DNA of 64,000 bases from Roseibium suaedae (GTDB lineage Bacteria; Pseudomonadota; Alphaproteobacteria; Rhizobiales; Stappiaceae): assembly GCF_900142725.1 (NCBI RefSeq), contig NZ_FRBW01000002.1, forward strand, positions 1,392,710 through 1,456,709, given 5' to 3'. The translations under genes were made by a program, and so were the position numbers. Positions 16,793 to 25,574 of the stretch are shown piece after piece. The first letter of the stretch is position 1; every line of letters begins with the position of its first letter. Under the pieces are notes generated by a model, which made no database searches, was not told the DNA's origin, and saw only the letters and a program-made list of their open reading frames with translations.

Positions 16793-18736
16793 TCAACCCC
16801 ATCCCGCCGTTGCCACCAGAAGGGTCAGGCCGAGGAAGAAGACGATAAAGGCACCGAGAATGCCCAAAGTCCTCTGGATCCGTGCCGCCATGACAGACTC
16901 CTTGCCGAACAGGCGTGTGGCAAGATCCCTAGCGCCAACGGCCAGCGACGCCAGCACGGAGACGGTAATGCCGGTTCCGACCGCCATCGCAAACGTGGAG
17001 GCAACACCGGCCCAGATCATGTTCTGAGACAAGGCGAAGACCAGTACAATCAGAGCTCCCGAGCAGGGACGCAGTCCAACGGCCAGAATGATCGAGACCA
17101 TGCGGCCGAGAGACAAAGGCTCCTTCAGCATGTCCGGTGTCGGTGCATGGGAGTGCCCGCAGCTTTCACAAACGCCGTCAGCCCCGACAACATGGTCTTC
17201 ATGAGCATAATGATCGTGGTGAGAATGGCTCCCGTGGCAGTGGGAATGACCATGATGGTGATCGTGGTGGCCGTGATCATGAGGAGCATGGCTGTGCCCA
17301 TGATCATGTCCATGGTCGTGACCGCCCATGATGGCCGGGCGGAACAGCTTCTGCCAGAGCAGGACCATGCCCAGAAGCATCACCAGCGCGTAGGACCCGA
17401 TCTCAAACCAGCGGGCCGTGTCCTGGATCGCGATGGAGGTCAGCTTCAATGAAATGGCAGCAACACCGATCAGCAACACCGCTGTTACCGCCTGGGCGAA
17501 GGCTGACAGGAAGGACAGCAGAATGCCCTTCTTCAGGGTTTCGTTGTTGGCAAGAAGATAGGACGAGATGACCGCCTTGCCGTGGCCAGGGCCCGCCGCA
17601 TGGAAGATGCCATAGAGGAACGAGATACCGACCAGCAGCCAGCCCGCATTCGGATTGGTGCGGAAAGCCCGCATCGCGGAAATGAGCTTCTGGTAGAACT
17701 CGGCCTGGAAGCTGGCAATGGTGCCGAACCAGCGGTCTGCCAGACCACGGCGGGACTGGGATGCCCCGGCAGCAGGCTGTTCAGAGGCTGTCTGTTCTTC
17801 GGTGTTCCGGGCAGCATCCCCCGGCTGTTGCGCGGACGTGTTGAGCGCTGCATCGATGGCGGCCTGCCCCTCGGCCTTGGCTGCATCCGGGCTCATCGGG
17901 GCCGGATCGCGGGTGCCGGATGCAGACTTGCTGCCATCGGCAAGCACCATTTCCGGCGCATTCGCGCAGGTGACAATCAGCTGATTGATCTGGCTGGCCG
18001 CCGCATCCTGCAACTCCGGCGGAATATCCCGCTGGTCCGCCCCGATCTGGGCAAGTGCGAAGGCGGCTGCATCATCCATGGGGGGCGGATCGCGCCGTTC
18101 AAACGTGCAGGACGGCGGGGCATTGCGCATACCGACCGCGTCTGCCCGCTTGCTGAATCTGAAGTCGACATAGTAGGTCGGATCATAGACATCCAGGGTG
18201 ATCGGGCGGGTCGCATCGGTCGGACTTTTCAAGGGCAGCGTAAAATGCAGCTCGAGAAGCTGGAACGTCTCCGGCATCTTGGTGCCGTTACGGATCTCGT
18301 CGTCCTTCATCGCCTGAATGTCTTCAGGCTTCATCGCCCAGTAGTCGGCGACCAGCACATCGGCAACTTCGAGCCAGTAGTCCTCCAGCGGAGCATTGAA
18401 ATCCAGCTCCACCCGGGCGTTGTCGCCAAAGGTGAAATAGCCGAACTCGCCCATGCTCTCGATATTGACCTTGGCCAGTTCCGAAAGCTCGTTCCGGTCA
18501 TAGACCCCGTCATTGTTGGTGTCGAAGCCCTGAATGGCGAAGGCCGTAAAGGCATCGTCGAACCGGAACACATGCTCAACGGCGACCGCATAGCCCTTAT
18601 CATCAAAGACGAGATGACTGGTTGCCTCGACAAAGACATGCGGATGTGACTGGGCCATGCGCACAGGTCCGAGGACCGCGATACTCAGAACCAGCAGGCG
18701 GATAAGGGCGGAAATCAGGTGGCTTCGCAAGATCAT
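16793..18736 (-). CDS. DUF1007-NicO fusion: nickel/cobalt-type efflux permease with periplasmic domain
   Basis: 647-residue inner-membrane protein. A signal or anchor (1-30) is followed by a periplasmic DUF1007 domain (~31-215), a low-complexity linker, and a NicO/RcnA-type permease from about 365 onward (FHAAGPGHGKAVISSYLLA, GLRPCSGALIVLVFALSQ). Between membrane segments there is a long His/Asp loop (repeated HDHGH units) with CESCGHSH. In DUF1007 a complete EF-hand-like loop is visible at D72-E83 (DTNNDGVYDRNE). The family exports Ni/Co or possibly other divalent ions. DUF1007 and NicO are often separate neighbouring genes; here they are one reading frame. Confidence 0.88.
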   Translation of the reverse strand: MILRSHLISALIRLLVLSIAVLGPVRMAQSHPHVFVEATSHLVFDDKGYAVAVEHVFRFDDAFTAFAIQGFDTNNDGVYDRNELSELAKVNIESMGEFGYFTFGDNARVELDFNAPLEDYWLEVADVLVADYWAMKPEDIQAMKDDEIRNGTKMPETFQLLELHFTLPLKSPTDATRPITLDVYDPTYYVDFRFSKRADAVGMRNAPPSCTFERRDPPPMDDAAAFALAQIGADQRDIPPELQDAAASQINQLIVTCANAPEMVLADGSKSASGTRDPAPMSPDAAKAEGQAAIDAALNTSAQQPGDAARNTEEQTASEQPAAGASQSRRGLADRWFGTIASFQAEFYQKLISAMRAFRTNPNAGWLLVGISFLYGIFHAAGPGHGKAVISSYLLANNETLKKGILLSFLSAFAQAVTAVLLIGVAAISLKLTSIAIQDTARWFEIGSYALVMLLGMVLLWQKLFRPAIMGGHDHGHDHGHSHAPHDHGHHDHHHGHSHCHGSHSHHDHYAHEDHVVGADGVCESCGHSHAPTPDMLKEPLSLGRMVSIILAVGLRPCSGALIVLVFALSQNMIWAGVASTFAMAVGTGITVSVLASLAVGARDLATRLFGKESVMAARIQRTLGILGAFIVFFLGLTLLVATAGWG

Positions 18737-18961
18737 GCATTCCCGTCAGAGGGCCGTTGCCTGTGTTTGCCTTTCGAAGCGGGCGGGATCAAGGCCGATC
18801 TGCTTCGCAGTGCGAAAAATCCATCGAAACAGAATTTCCTTCTTTTCATCCAAAGAGGATCAAACTGGTATCGATGCAGCTAATAACAGGAAAATCAGAC
18901 ACAATATTTCCGTAAGAAAGCGCATATTTATCGGCACGAAGATCAACCCGCCGAGGCGATC

Positions 18962-20026
18962 ATGAACGCTGTATCCAAGACCATTTCTCCGTCCACGGTA
19001 TTTGACCATACCGAATTTGCAGACCACGAAGACGTGGTCTTTGTCCGCGACAAGGCCACCGGGCTCAAGGCTATCATCGCCGTGCACGACACCACCTGCG
19101 GGCCGGCACTTGGCGGCTGCCGGGTATGGCCCTACGAGACAGCTGACGCGGCCCTGACTGACGCCCTGCGCCTGTCCCGCGGCATGTCCTACAAAAACGC
19201 TCTCGCCGGCCTGGATCTCGGCGGCGGCAAGGCGGTGATCATCGCGGATCCCCGCAAGGACAAGACGGCTGAGATGATGGAGGCTTTCGGGCGCCACGTC
19301 GAACGTCTGTCCGGGACCTATATCACGGCCGAAGACGTCGGCGTCTCCCCTGACGACATGGAGGCCGTTGCCCGCCACACCCGTCATGTGCGCGGCACAA
19401 TGGCAACCGGACTTGGCGATCCCTCGCCCTATACGGCCCTCGGGGTCTTCGCAGGCCTGAAGGCCGCTGCCGCCCACGTCCATGGCTCGCCGGACCTTTC
19501 GGGCAAGACTGTCTCCGTGCTCGGCCTCGGCCATGTCGGTTATGCCCTGTGCCAGATGCTGCATGAGGCAGGAGCCAAGCTGATTGTCTCGGACATTCAT
19601 GCCCCGGCTGTGCTCAGGGCTCTGGACGAATTTGACTGCCAGGCTGTTGAACCGAGCGAAGCGCACCGGATCGAGGCGGACATTTTTGCGCCCTGCGCCC
19701 TCGGCGGCATCCTGAACAGCCGGACCATCCCGCAATTGTCCGCGAAGATCGTCGCTGGCGCTGCAAACAACCAGCTTCAGACACCGCTAGACGGCACGCT
19801 CTTGCGCGACCGTGGCATCCTCTATGCGCCGGACTATGCCATCAACGCTGGCGGCGTGATCTCGATTGCCCTGGCAACCCCGGGCGCAGGTGAAGACAAG
19901 GTCCGCACCAAGACACTGGCAATCGCAGATACTCTGACGGAGATCTTCAAGCGGGCCGATGCGGAAAACGACACACCGGAACGGATCGCCGACCGGATGG
20001 CGGAAGAGCGGCTCGGCAAGAGGTAA
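18962..20026 (+). CDS. Leu/Phe/Val/Glu dehydrogenase family protein (leucine dehydrogenase type)
   Basis: NAD-dependent oxidative deaminase of branched-chain or aromatic amino acids (354 aa). The active-site segment SYKNALAGLDLGGGKAVI carries the two conserved lysines of leucine dehydrogenases, and the Rossmann motif VLGLGHVGYALC follows in the second half. NAGGVISIA near the C-terminus is typical of the family. It stands alone with its own 225-bp upstream region and converges on a LysR gene 26 bp away. Leucine, valine and phenylalanine cannot be told apart by eye. Confidence 0.9.
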   Translation: MNAVSKTISPSTVFDHTEFADHEDVVFVRDKATGLKAIIAVHDTTCGPALGGCRVWPYETADAALTDALRLSRGMSYKNALAGLDLGGGKAVIIADPRKDKTAEMMEAFGRHVERLSGTYITAEDVGVSPDDMEAVARHTRHVRGTMATGLGDPSPYTALGVFAGLKAAAAHVHGSPDLSGKTVSVLGLGHVGYALCQMLHEAGAKLIVSDIHAPAVLRALDEFDCQAVEPSEAHRIEADIFAPCALGGILNSRTIPQLSAKIVAGAANNQLQTPLDGTLLRDRGILYAPDYAINAGGVISIALATPGAGEDKVRTKTLAIADTLTEIFKRADAENDTPERIADRMAEERLGKR

Positions 20027-20052
20027 GAACGGGCAAAATCAGCGGGGTGCGC

Positions 20053-20967
20053 TCAGCCGGGGCAGTTTTCTCCGGTTCGCTTGCGCTCCGCGAACCAGGC
20101 GACCAGATGGTCTACGAACGCCCGCACCTTGCCGGTCAGATGCCGGCGGTGCGGGTAGACCGCATAGATCCCCCGGTTGTCCGGTTCATAGCCTTCAAGC
20201 ATCGGAACGAATGTGCCGTTCCGGATATCCTCCGACACGAAGATCAAGGGCGTGCGTAGGAAGCCCAGATTGCAGAGCGCCGCATCGCGCCCCGCCGATG
20301 CGCTGTTGACCTCGACCGGTCCGCGGACCGTCACCGTGATGCGTTGACCGTTTTCCGTGAAACCCCAGTTCTGCTTGAAGCGATAATTCGTGTCGATGAT
20401 GCAGGGACGGGACTGGAGATCTGCCGGGGTTTCCGGAACGCCATATTTCTCGATCACCTGAGGGGTTGCGCAGACCACCGTTCGGAACGGCGCGATCTTG
20501 CGGGCGATCAGGCTGGAATCCTCCAGATCCGTCACCCGGATTGCAACGTCGAAGCCTTCATCGACCACATCGACAAACCTGTCTTCCAGACGCAGATCCA
20601 GCACCACATCCGGATTGTCGACTAAGAACTCCATCATCGCCCGGTTCAGCCAGCCATCGCCCATGGAGCGCGGCGCGGACACCCGTAAGCGGCCACGGAT
20701 CGCATGATGAGAGGACTGTACAGAGGCCTGAAGGTCATCGATCCGCTGGAGGATCTCGGCAGCTTCCTTGTAATAGGCCTCGCCCACCTCGGTCAGCGAG
20801 ACCTGCCGGGTGGTGCGGTTCAGCAGCCTTGCGCCAAGCTCGTCTTCAAGCTCGCCGATATATTTCGACACCAGCGCCTTGGAGCGTCCCATTTCCCGCG
20901 CGGCAGCGGAAAAGCCCTTGCTATCGACGACCTGGATAAAGCAGCGCATGCGGGTGATGGCGTCCAT
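20053..20967 (-). CDS. LysR-family transcriptional regulator
   Basis: 304-residue regulator with an N-terminal winged helix (FIQVVDSKGFSAAAREMG, SKALVSKYIGELEDELG) and a LysR effector domain (~90-295). It lies downstream of the gamma-glutamyltransferase gene on the same strand, separated by 93 bp that hold a hairpin, and it is convergent with the leucine-dehydrogenase-type gene. It is close to the CrgA-like subgroup by appearance. The target is unknown; it is not divergent to any gene. Confidence 0.9.
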   Translation of the reverse strand: MDAITRMRCFIQVVDSKGFSAAAREMGRSKALVSKYIGELEDELGARLLNRTTRQVSLTEVGEAYYKEAAEILQRIDDLQASVQSSHHAIRGRLRVSAPRSMGDGWLNRAMMEFLVDNPDVVLDLRLEDRFVDVVDEGFDVAIRVTDLEDSSLIARKIAPFRTVVCATPQVIEKYGVPETPADLQSRPCIIDTNYRFKQNWGFTENGQRITVTVRGPVEVNSASAGRDAALCNLGFLRTPLIFVSEDIRNGTFVPMLEGYEPDNRGIYAVYPHRRHLTGKVRAFVDHLVAWFAERKRTGENCPG

Positions 20968-21023
20968 GGGTACAATAGGCCTTTGGCTCGCGGATTGAAA
21001 AGAAAGGCAAATTGAAGCCGAAA

Positions 21024-21054
21024 CCGCCCGGAAAGCAAGTCCTCAGCCGGGCGG
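21024..21054 (-). terminator. Hairpin after the gamma-glutamyltransferase gene
   Basis: CCGCCCGG (21024-21031) and CCGGGCGG (21047-21054) form a perfect 8-bp stem just after the transferase stop codon; on the minus strand only a weak TTTC follows. It is probably a terminator, though without a strong T-run. Confidence 0.5.
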
Positions 21055-21060
21055 CATGGT

Positions 21061-22653
21061 TCAGGCGACAGCAGCACCGCCGTCCGCACGCGGATCATGC
21101 GCGCCTTCGAGCCCCCCGAAGGGATTGCGGACGATCATCCCGGCATGACCCATGGTGTCGGAGTAGCCTTCGCTGATCTGCACCACTTCATGCCCGGCCC
21201 GCTCCAGGGCACGGACGAGGTCCGGATCGAACCGGCTTTCCAGCCGCAGAGCCGTTGCCGCGTCTCCCCAGGTGCGGCCGAGCAGCCAGCGCGGCGCATC
21301 GATCGCCTCGCCGACCGGCATCCGGTTCAGGACATGCCGGGCGAAGATTGCAGCCTGCGTCTGCGGCTGACCTTCGCCGCCCATGGTGCCATAGGTGACG
21401 GTCCGGCCATCCGACAGCCGCGCCATCGCCGGGTTGAGCGTATGGAAGGGCAGTCTTCCCGGCGCCAGCGCATTGAGATGCTCGGGATGCAGCGAAAAGC
21501 TCGCGCCCCGGTTCTGCCAGGTGATGCCCGTGCGTGGCAGGACACAGCCGGAACCGAATTCCCAATAGACCGACTGGATGAAGGAGACCGACACACCCTT
21601 GCGGTCGACAGCTCCCATCCAGATCGTGTCACCGTCTTTGGCCACATGAGGCCAGGGCAAGGCCCGCTTCATGTCAATGCGGTGGGCTTCCGCATCCAGC
21701 CACTCCGGCAGCAGGAAGGAACTCACAGGCTCCGGCGCGTGCATCGGGTCGGTCACGATCCGGTCCCGGACGATAAAGGCCCGCTTGGTCGCTTCCACCA
21801 GCCCATGCACAAGATCATAGCCTTCCCGGCCATTGACGGTCAGCCGGTCGTAAAGGCCCAGAATAATCAGAGAGGCGAGCCCCTGCGTCGGCAAGGGCGT
21901 GTTAAAAATGGTGCCGCAGGAGAGCTGCGTCTTCAGCGGCTGCCGGTATTGCGCTTCGTAGCACTCCAGATCGGTCTTGGTGACCGGTGACCCGATCCGT
22001 TCCAGATCTTCGGCGATGGCAGCGCCCACATCACCGCGATAGAAATCGTCGAGACCGGTATACGCCAGATGGTCCAGTGTGTCGGCCAGCCGCTCCTGTC
22101 GCAGCATGGCTCCCTCCTCAGGAGCCTTGCCATCCATCAGGAAGACCTGCGCGAAACCGGGCTGATCCTTCAGCTCCGCGAATTTTTCCAGGGTCAGTGC
22201 CGCCTGGCTGCGGGTAACCGGGCTGCCCTCCTTGGCATGACGGATGGCAGCGGACAGAAGCTCGCGCAGGGGCATCCGGCCTGCGCCGATCGACCGGGCG
22301 CCCTCAAGCGCCTTGTCCCAGCCGCCGATGGTTCCGGCGACGGTCAAAGCCGCCAGCGGACCGCGGGTGGGCACAGTTCCATGTCCTGCCCTGTTGTAAG
22401 CCTCGATGGGAGCCCCGGACCCTGCCCCGCCGCAGGCCATGAGGGCTTTCGGGTCCTTGCCCGGTTCCGCAATCAGCCAGAAGCCGTCCCCGCCGATGGC
22501 GTTCATATGCGGATAGACCACCGCGATGGTGGCAGCTGCCGCAACCATGGCCTCGATGGCGGAACCGCCCTCCGCCAGAATATCCGCCCCAGCCTGCGCT
22601 GCAGCCATGTGAGGGGCGACAACCATGCCGCCGGAGGATGTGATGGTATCCAT
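21061..22653 (-). CDS. Gamma-glutamyltransferase family protein (YwrD-like)
   Basis: Ntn-hydrolase that transfers or hydrolyses gamma-glutamyl groups (530 aa). The autoprocessing nucleophile is probably T343 in DGDTIWMGAVD; classical enzymes read GDTTH here, so this belongs to the YwrD-like branch. PLPTQGLASLIILGLYD and GGEGQPQTQA are family hallmarks. No signal peptide is visible at the N-terminus (MDTITSSGGMVVAPH), so it is predicted cytoplasmic, unlike E. coli Ggt. It is 10 bp downstream of a DUF2937 gene on the same strand. Confidence 0.88.
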   Translation of the reverse strand: MDTITSSGGMVVAPHMAAAQAGADILAEGGSAIEAMVAAAATIAVVYPHMNAIGGDGFWLIAEPGKDPKALMACGGAGSGAPIEAYNRAGHGTVPTRGPLAALTVAGTIGGWDKALEGARSIGAGRMPLRELLSAAIRHAKEGSPVTRSQAALTLEKFAELKDQPGFAQVFLMDGKAPEEGAMLRQERLADTLDHLAYTGLDDFYRGDVGAAIAEDLERIGSPVTKTDLECYEAQYRQPLKTQLSCGTIFNTPLPTQGLASLIILGLYDRLTVNGREGYDLVHGLVEATKRAFIVRDRIVTDPMHAPEPVSSFLLPEWLDAEAHRIDMKRALPWPHVAKDGDTIWMGAVDRKGVSVSFIQSVYWEFGSGCVLPRTGITWQNRGASFSLHPEHLNALAPGRLPFHTLNPAMARLSDGRTVTYGTMGGEGQPQTQAAIFARHVLNRMPVGEAIDAPRWLLGRTWGDAATALRLESRFDPDLVRALERAGHEVVQISEGYSDTMGHAGMIVRNPFGGLEGAHDPRADGGAAVA

Positions 22654-22663
22654 GTGGGCTCCG

Positions 22664-23176
22664 TTAGCTTCTCGTTTGGGACCGGCGCAGGCGAATGCGC
22701 CTGAAGGGACGGCTGGCGGCCTTGAGCAGCCGCATCAGACCGAGGCCTGCCAGAGCGCCAAAACCAGCACTGGCGAGACCTTCGGTGGTGACGGGAACTG
22801 CCGGTTCGAAATCCGCAGCCGTTGCCTCCGCAAGCGTGGGATCGACATTCTCTGCAAAGATGACGACGCGGGCAAAGGGACCGGCTGCGGCCATTGCCAA
22901 TTGCTGGCGGCGCAATCTTTCAAGCCGCTCCTGGGTCTTGGAAAGCGTCTCGCCGCGCTGCCGGATGAAGAGATCTTCCCCACCCCGCATGCGCTGAAGG
23001 GCTTCGTCGGCAGAGAGCCCGAAACGCTCTGCATCCGTCCTGAAGTCGGACATGACTTCCGCCAGCGCGTCGATGGTACCACCAAGGCGCTGACGGTATT
23101 GCTGGGCGAATTCAGGAAGCTGAGACGCCGCGCCGCCCGTCACAAGCATGACGGCGAGCATGATGATCCGCAGCAT
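22664..23176 (-). CDS. DUF2937 family protein
   Basis: 170-residue small membrane-anchored protein of unknown function. The N-terminus (MLRIIMLAVMLVTGGAASQ) is a hydrophobic signal or anchor, the middle is a helical, charged region (RQRGETLSKTQERLERLRRQQ), and a second hydrophobic stretch near residues 135-150 is followed by an Arg-rich tail. By appearance it matches the DUF2937 family. It is 10 bp upstream of the gamma-glutamyltransferase gene. No function can be assigned. Confidence 0.7.
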   Translation of the reverse strand: MLRIIMLAVMLVTGGAASQLPEFAQQYRQRLGGTIDALAEVMSDFRTDAERFGLSADEALQRMRGGEDLFIRQRGETLSKTQERLERLRRQQLAMAAAGPFARVVIFAENVDPTLAEATAADFEPAVPVTTEGLASAGFGALAGLGLMRLLKAASRPFRRIRLRRSQTRS

Positions 23177-23199
23177 GGCCTCCTCCCTCCTGCCTCCGC

Positions 23200-24174
23200 T
23201 TACATCAGCGACACGATCCCCGCCTCGCCTTCCTCAGTGCCGAAGGCAAGCCGGATGCCCGCATTGTCCCAAGAAAGGGAACTGACGGCTCCCTTGCCGG
23301 GACGGCGCAGCAGCACTTCCGCATTGTCCTCGAAGCGGCACATCAGCACCATGCCATCCGCATAGCCAACAGCTGCCACGTCTTCCTTGGGATGACAGGC
23401 AACCGCCGTGACGAGACTGTCGCCCCGGGTGCCCAGCTGCAGCGGCGTCTGCCCCATCGGCCCGGTCTTGCCGAAGAATGGCCAGACGATCGCAGCCGTC
23501 GCTCCGGACGTCGCCAGATACCGGCCCTTCACGGACCAGCTCCAGGATTTCACCTTGGTCGGATAGCCGGTCATGCGCATGTCCTGCATGTCGGACAGGC
23601 GCCAGCCATGCATGGCGTTCTCCTGCATGCTGGAGACGAGATACTTGCCATCGGGCGAGAAGGTCACGCCCAGATGGGCGCCCTTCCAGGGCAGCTCCTG
23701 CGGCTTACCGGTCGCATTGGCCCACCAGATGGTGGCGCCATCATACCGGCCGACCGCCAGCTTCATACCCTTGGGTGCAAAGGCGATGCCGCCAACCGCA
23801 CGCTCATGATTGAACTCGTTCTCCTTGCCATCCGCCAGACGCACCCAGGCGGTGCGGCCAGAGGCAAATGCAATGGCGCCCGAGGGGCCGCAGGCGATCA
23901 TGTCGATCCACTTGCGCGGCCGCTCGGCCAGGAGTTCGAAAGAGCCATCCGAAGCTAGGCGGAGGATCCGGCCGTCGTCGCCGGATGTCAGCAGAGCCTT
24001 GCGGTCCGGCGTCTCCTCGGCAGCCAAAAGGCCGCCCTTGTGCGGACGGACTTCCTGCTGACCGGACCCAACCAGGACAACAGCCCCTTCACCGGTGGCA
24101 AAGTAGGCCTGATCATCAATGAAACCAGCGCGGACGACGAAGCCATCCACCTCGACGGGTGCGAGAGTTGTCAC
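23200..24174 (-). CDS. WD40-repeat protein next to a COG0523 metallochaperone
   Basis: 324-residue beta-propeller protein; repeats with FSPDGKYLVSSMQENAMHGWRLSD and VKGRYLATSGATAAIVWPFFG show the WD40 pattern, and roughly six or seven blades fit the length. The GTG start at 24174 is preceded by AAGGGG at good spacing and avoids overlap with the upstream gene; a longer reading from 24228 would run into it. It lies 13 bp downstream of the CobW-type GTPase. The pairing suggests a shared role in metal handling, but the biochemical role is unknown. Confidence 0.8.
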   Translation of the reverse strand: MTTLAPVEVDGFVVRAGFIDDQAYFATGEGAVVLVGSGQQEVRPHKGGLLAAEETPDRKALLTSGDDGRILRLASDGSFELLAERPRKWIDMIACGPSGAIAFASGRTAWVRLADGKENEFNHERAVGGIAFAPKGMKLAVGRYDGATIWWANATGKPQELPWKGAHLGVTFSPDGKYLVSSMQENAMHGWRLSDMQDMRMTGYPTKVKSWSWSVKGRYLATSGATAAIVWPFFGKTGPMGQTPLQLGTRGDSLVTAVACHPKEDVAAVGYADGMVLMCRFEDNAEVLLRRPGKGAVSSLSWDNAGIRLAFGTEEGEAGIVSLM

Positions 24175-24187
24175 TGTGCCCGGCCCC

Positions 24188-25324
24188 TTACTGGACTTCA
24201 CAAGCGTTGAAGCTGGAACGCAGCACATCCCAGTTCAGATCGCGGCCGATGAACACGAGGCGGCTTTCGCGCGGCTCATCTGCACCCCAGTCCCGCTGGT
24301 GGTCGCCTTCGACGATCATGTGGACACCCTGAATGACATAGCGCTGCGGATCATCCTTGAGGGCGATGATGCCCTTCATGCGCAGGATGTTCGGGCCCTG
24401 AACCTGGGTGACCTGATTGATCCAGGGGAAGAACAGTTCCGGATCCAGATCGCCTGCCTTCAGGGAAATGCTCTTCACCGAATGCGGGTTTTCATCGTGA
24501 TGGTGATGGTCGTGATCGCAGTCCGGGCCGCATTCATGGCCATGGTCGTGATCATGATGGTGCCCGTGATCATGCCCATGACCGTGATCGTGGCCATGAT
24601 GATGGTGGTGATCGTGATCATGATCGCAATCCGGGCCACATTCGTGCTCGTGATGGCCATGCTGCAGGAAATGCGGATCAAGCGACAGGATACGGTCGAG
24701 ATCGAAGGCGCCGCGGTCCAGAACCGACTTCAGATCGATGGCGCAGCGTTCGGTCCGGTGCAGGATAGCATAAGGATTGATCGAACGGATACGAGCCTGA
24801 ACAGTGTCCAGCTCTTCCTTGGTCACAAGATCGGTCTTGTTGAGCAGGATGACGTCGGCAAAGGCGATCTGGTCTTCAGCCTCTTCCGTGTCTTCCAGAC
24901 GCTGCAGCACATGCCGCGCATCGACCACGGCAACAACCGCATCCAGCTTGGAGGCCGCGCGCACGTCGTCATCCATGAAGAAGGTCTGGGCAACCGGAGC
25001 CGGATCGGCAACGCCGGTGGTCTCAACAATGATGGCGTCAAAGGCGCCCTTGCGCTTCATCAGGTTCTGAACCGTGCGGATCAGGTCACCACGCACGGTG
25101 CAGCAGATGCAGCCGTTGTTCATTTCAAAGATTTCCTCGTCGGACTCGACCAGGAGATCATTGTCGATGCCGATTTCGCCGAACTCGTTGACGATGACCG
25201 CGTAACGCTGACCGTGGTTCTCGCTCAGAATGCGGTTCAGCAGCGTGGTCTTGCCCGAGCCAAGATAGCCCGTCAGGACGGTAACCGGGATCTGGTTGGT
25301 GGCGGAGGTCTGGGTGTCAGACAT
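24188..25324 (-). CDS. COG0523/CobW-family GTPase, putative zinc metallochaperone
   Basis: G3E-type GTPase (378 aa) that delivers a metal ion, usually zinc, to client proteins. Walker A GYLGSGKTTLL is near residues 19-29, the metal-binding CxCC is in NNGCICCTVRGDL, and ETTGVADP follows. The middle holds a long Cys/His loop with two copies of ECGPDCDHDH separated by His-Asp-Gly repeats. The C-terminal CobW_C domain is present. It forms an operon with the WD40 gene. Members of this family are often Zur-controlled; I could not find a convincing Zur box upstream. Confidence 0.9.
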   Translation of the reverse strand: MSDTQTSATNQIPVTVLTGYLGSGKTTLLNRILSENHGQRYAVIVNEFGEIGIDNDLLVESDEEIFEMNNGCICCTVRGDLIRTVQNLMKRKGAFDAIIVETTGVADPAPVAQTFFMDDDVRAASKLDAVVAVVDARHVLQRLEDTEEAEDQIAFADVILLNKTDLVTKEELDTVQARIRSINPYAILHRTERCAIDLKSVLDRGAFDLDRILSLDPHFLQHGHHEHECGPDCDHDHDHHHHHGHDHGHGHDHGHHHDHDHGHECGPDCDHDHHHHDENPHSVKSISLKAGDLDPELFFPWINQVTQVQGPNILRMKGIIALKDDPQRYVIQGVHMIVEGDHQRDWGADEPRESRLVFIGRDLNWDVLRSSFNACEVQ

Positions 25325-25574
25325 GGATCAGTCCCTTGAAGAAAATTGGTTTGGCCAGGCAGGGCCCGGCACGAGTCACCCGCGAATATAGGCGGTCTTT
25401 TCCGTGCCGGGGAGTGCCCAATACGTATTTGTCTGAAAGCGCAATTATTTGTCGGCAAGCATCCGGCCTGACCAGGCTGAACCAGCCCGCACGAACACCT
25501 TTGCCGCCAAGAGACCTTTTCAGACCCGCTCTGCGAAGGGTACGGATGAGGGACAGTCAGCCTTTGGAGGAAAC

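Noticed and set aside
24475-24681. Tandem DNA repeat in the metallochaperone gene
   Set aside because: The repetition comes from His/Asp/Gly codons of the metal-binding loop within an intact reading frame; not a mobile or CRISPR-type repeat.
25420-25429. AATACGTATT palindrome as a Zur operator for the COG0523 operon
   Set aside because: Only 10 bp, ~100 bp from the start codon and without the long AT-rich dyad expected for alphaproteobacterial Zur boxes.
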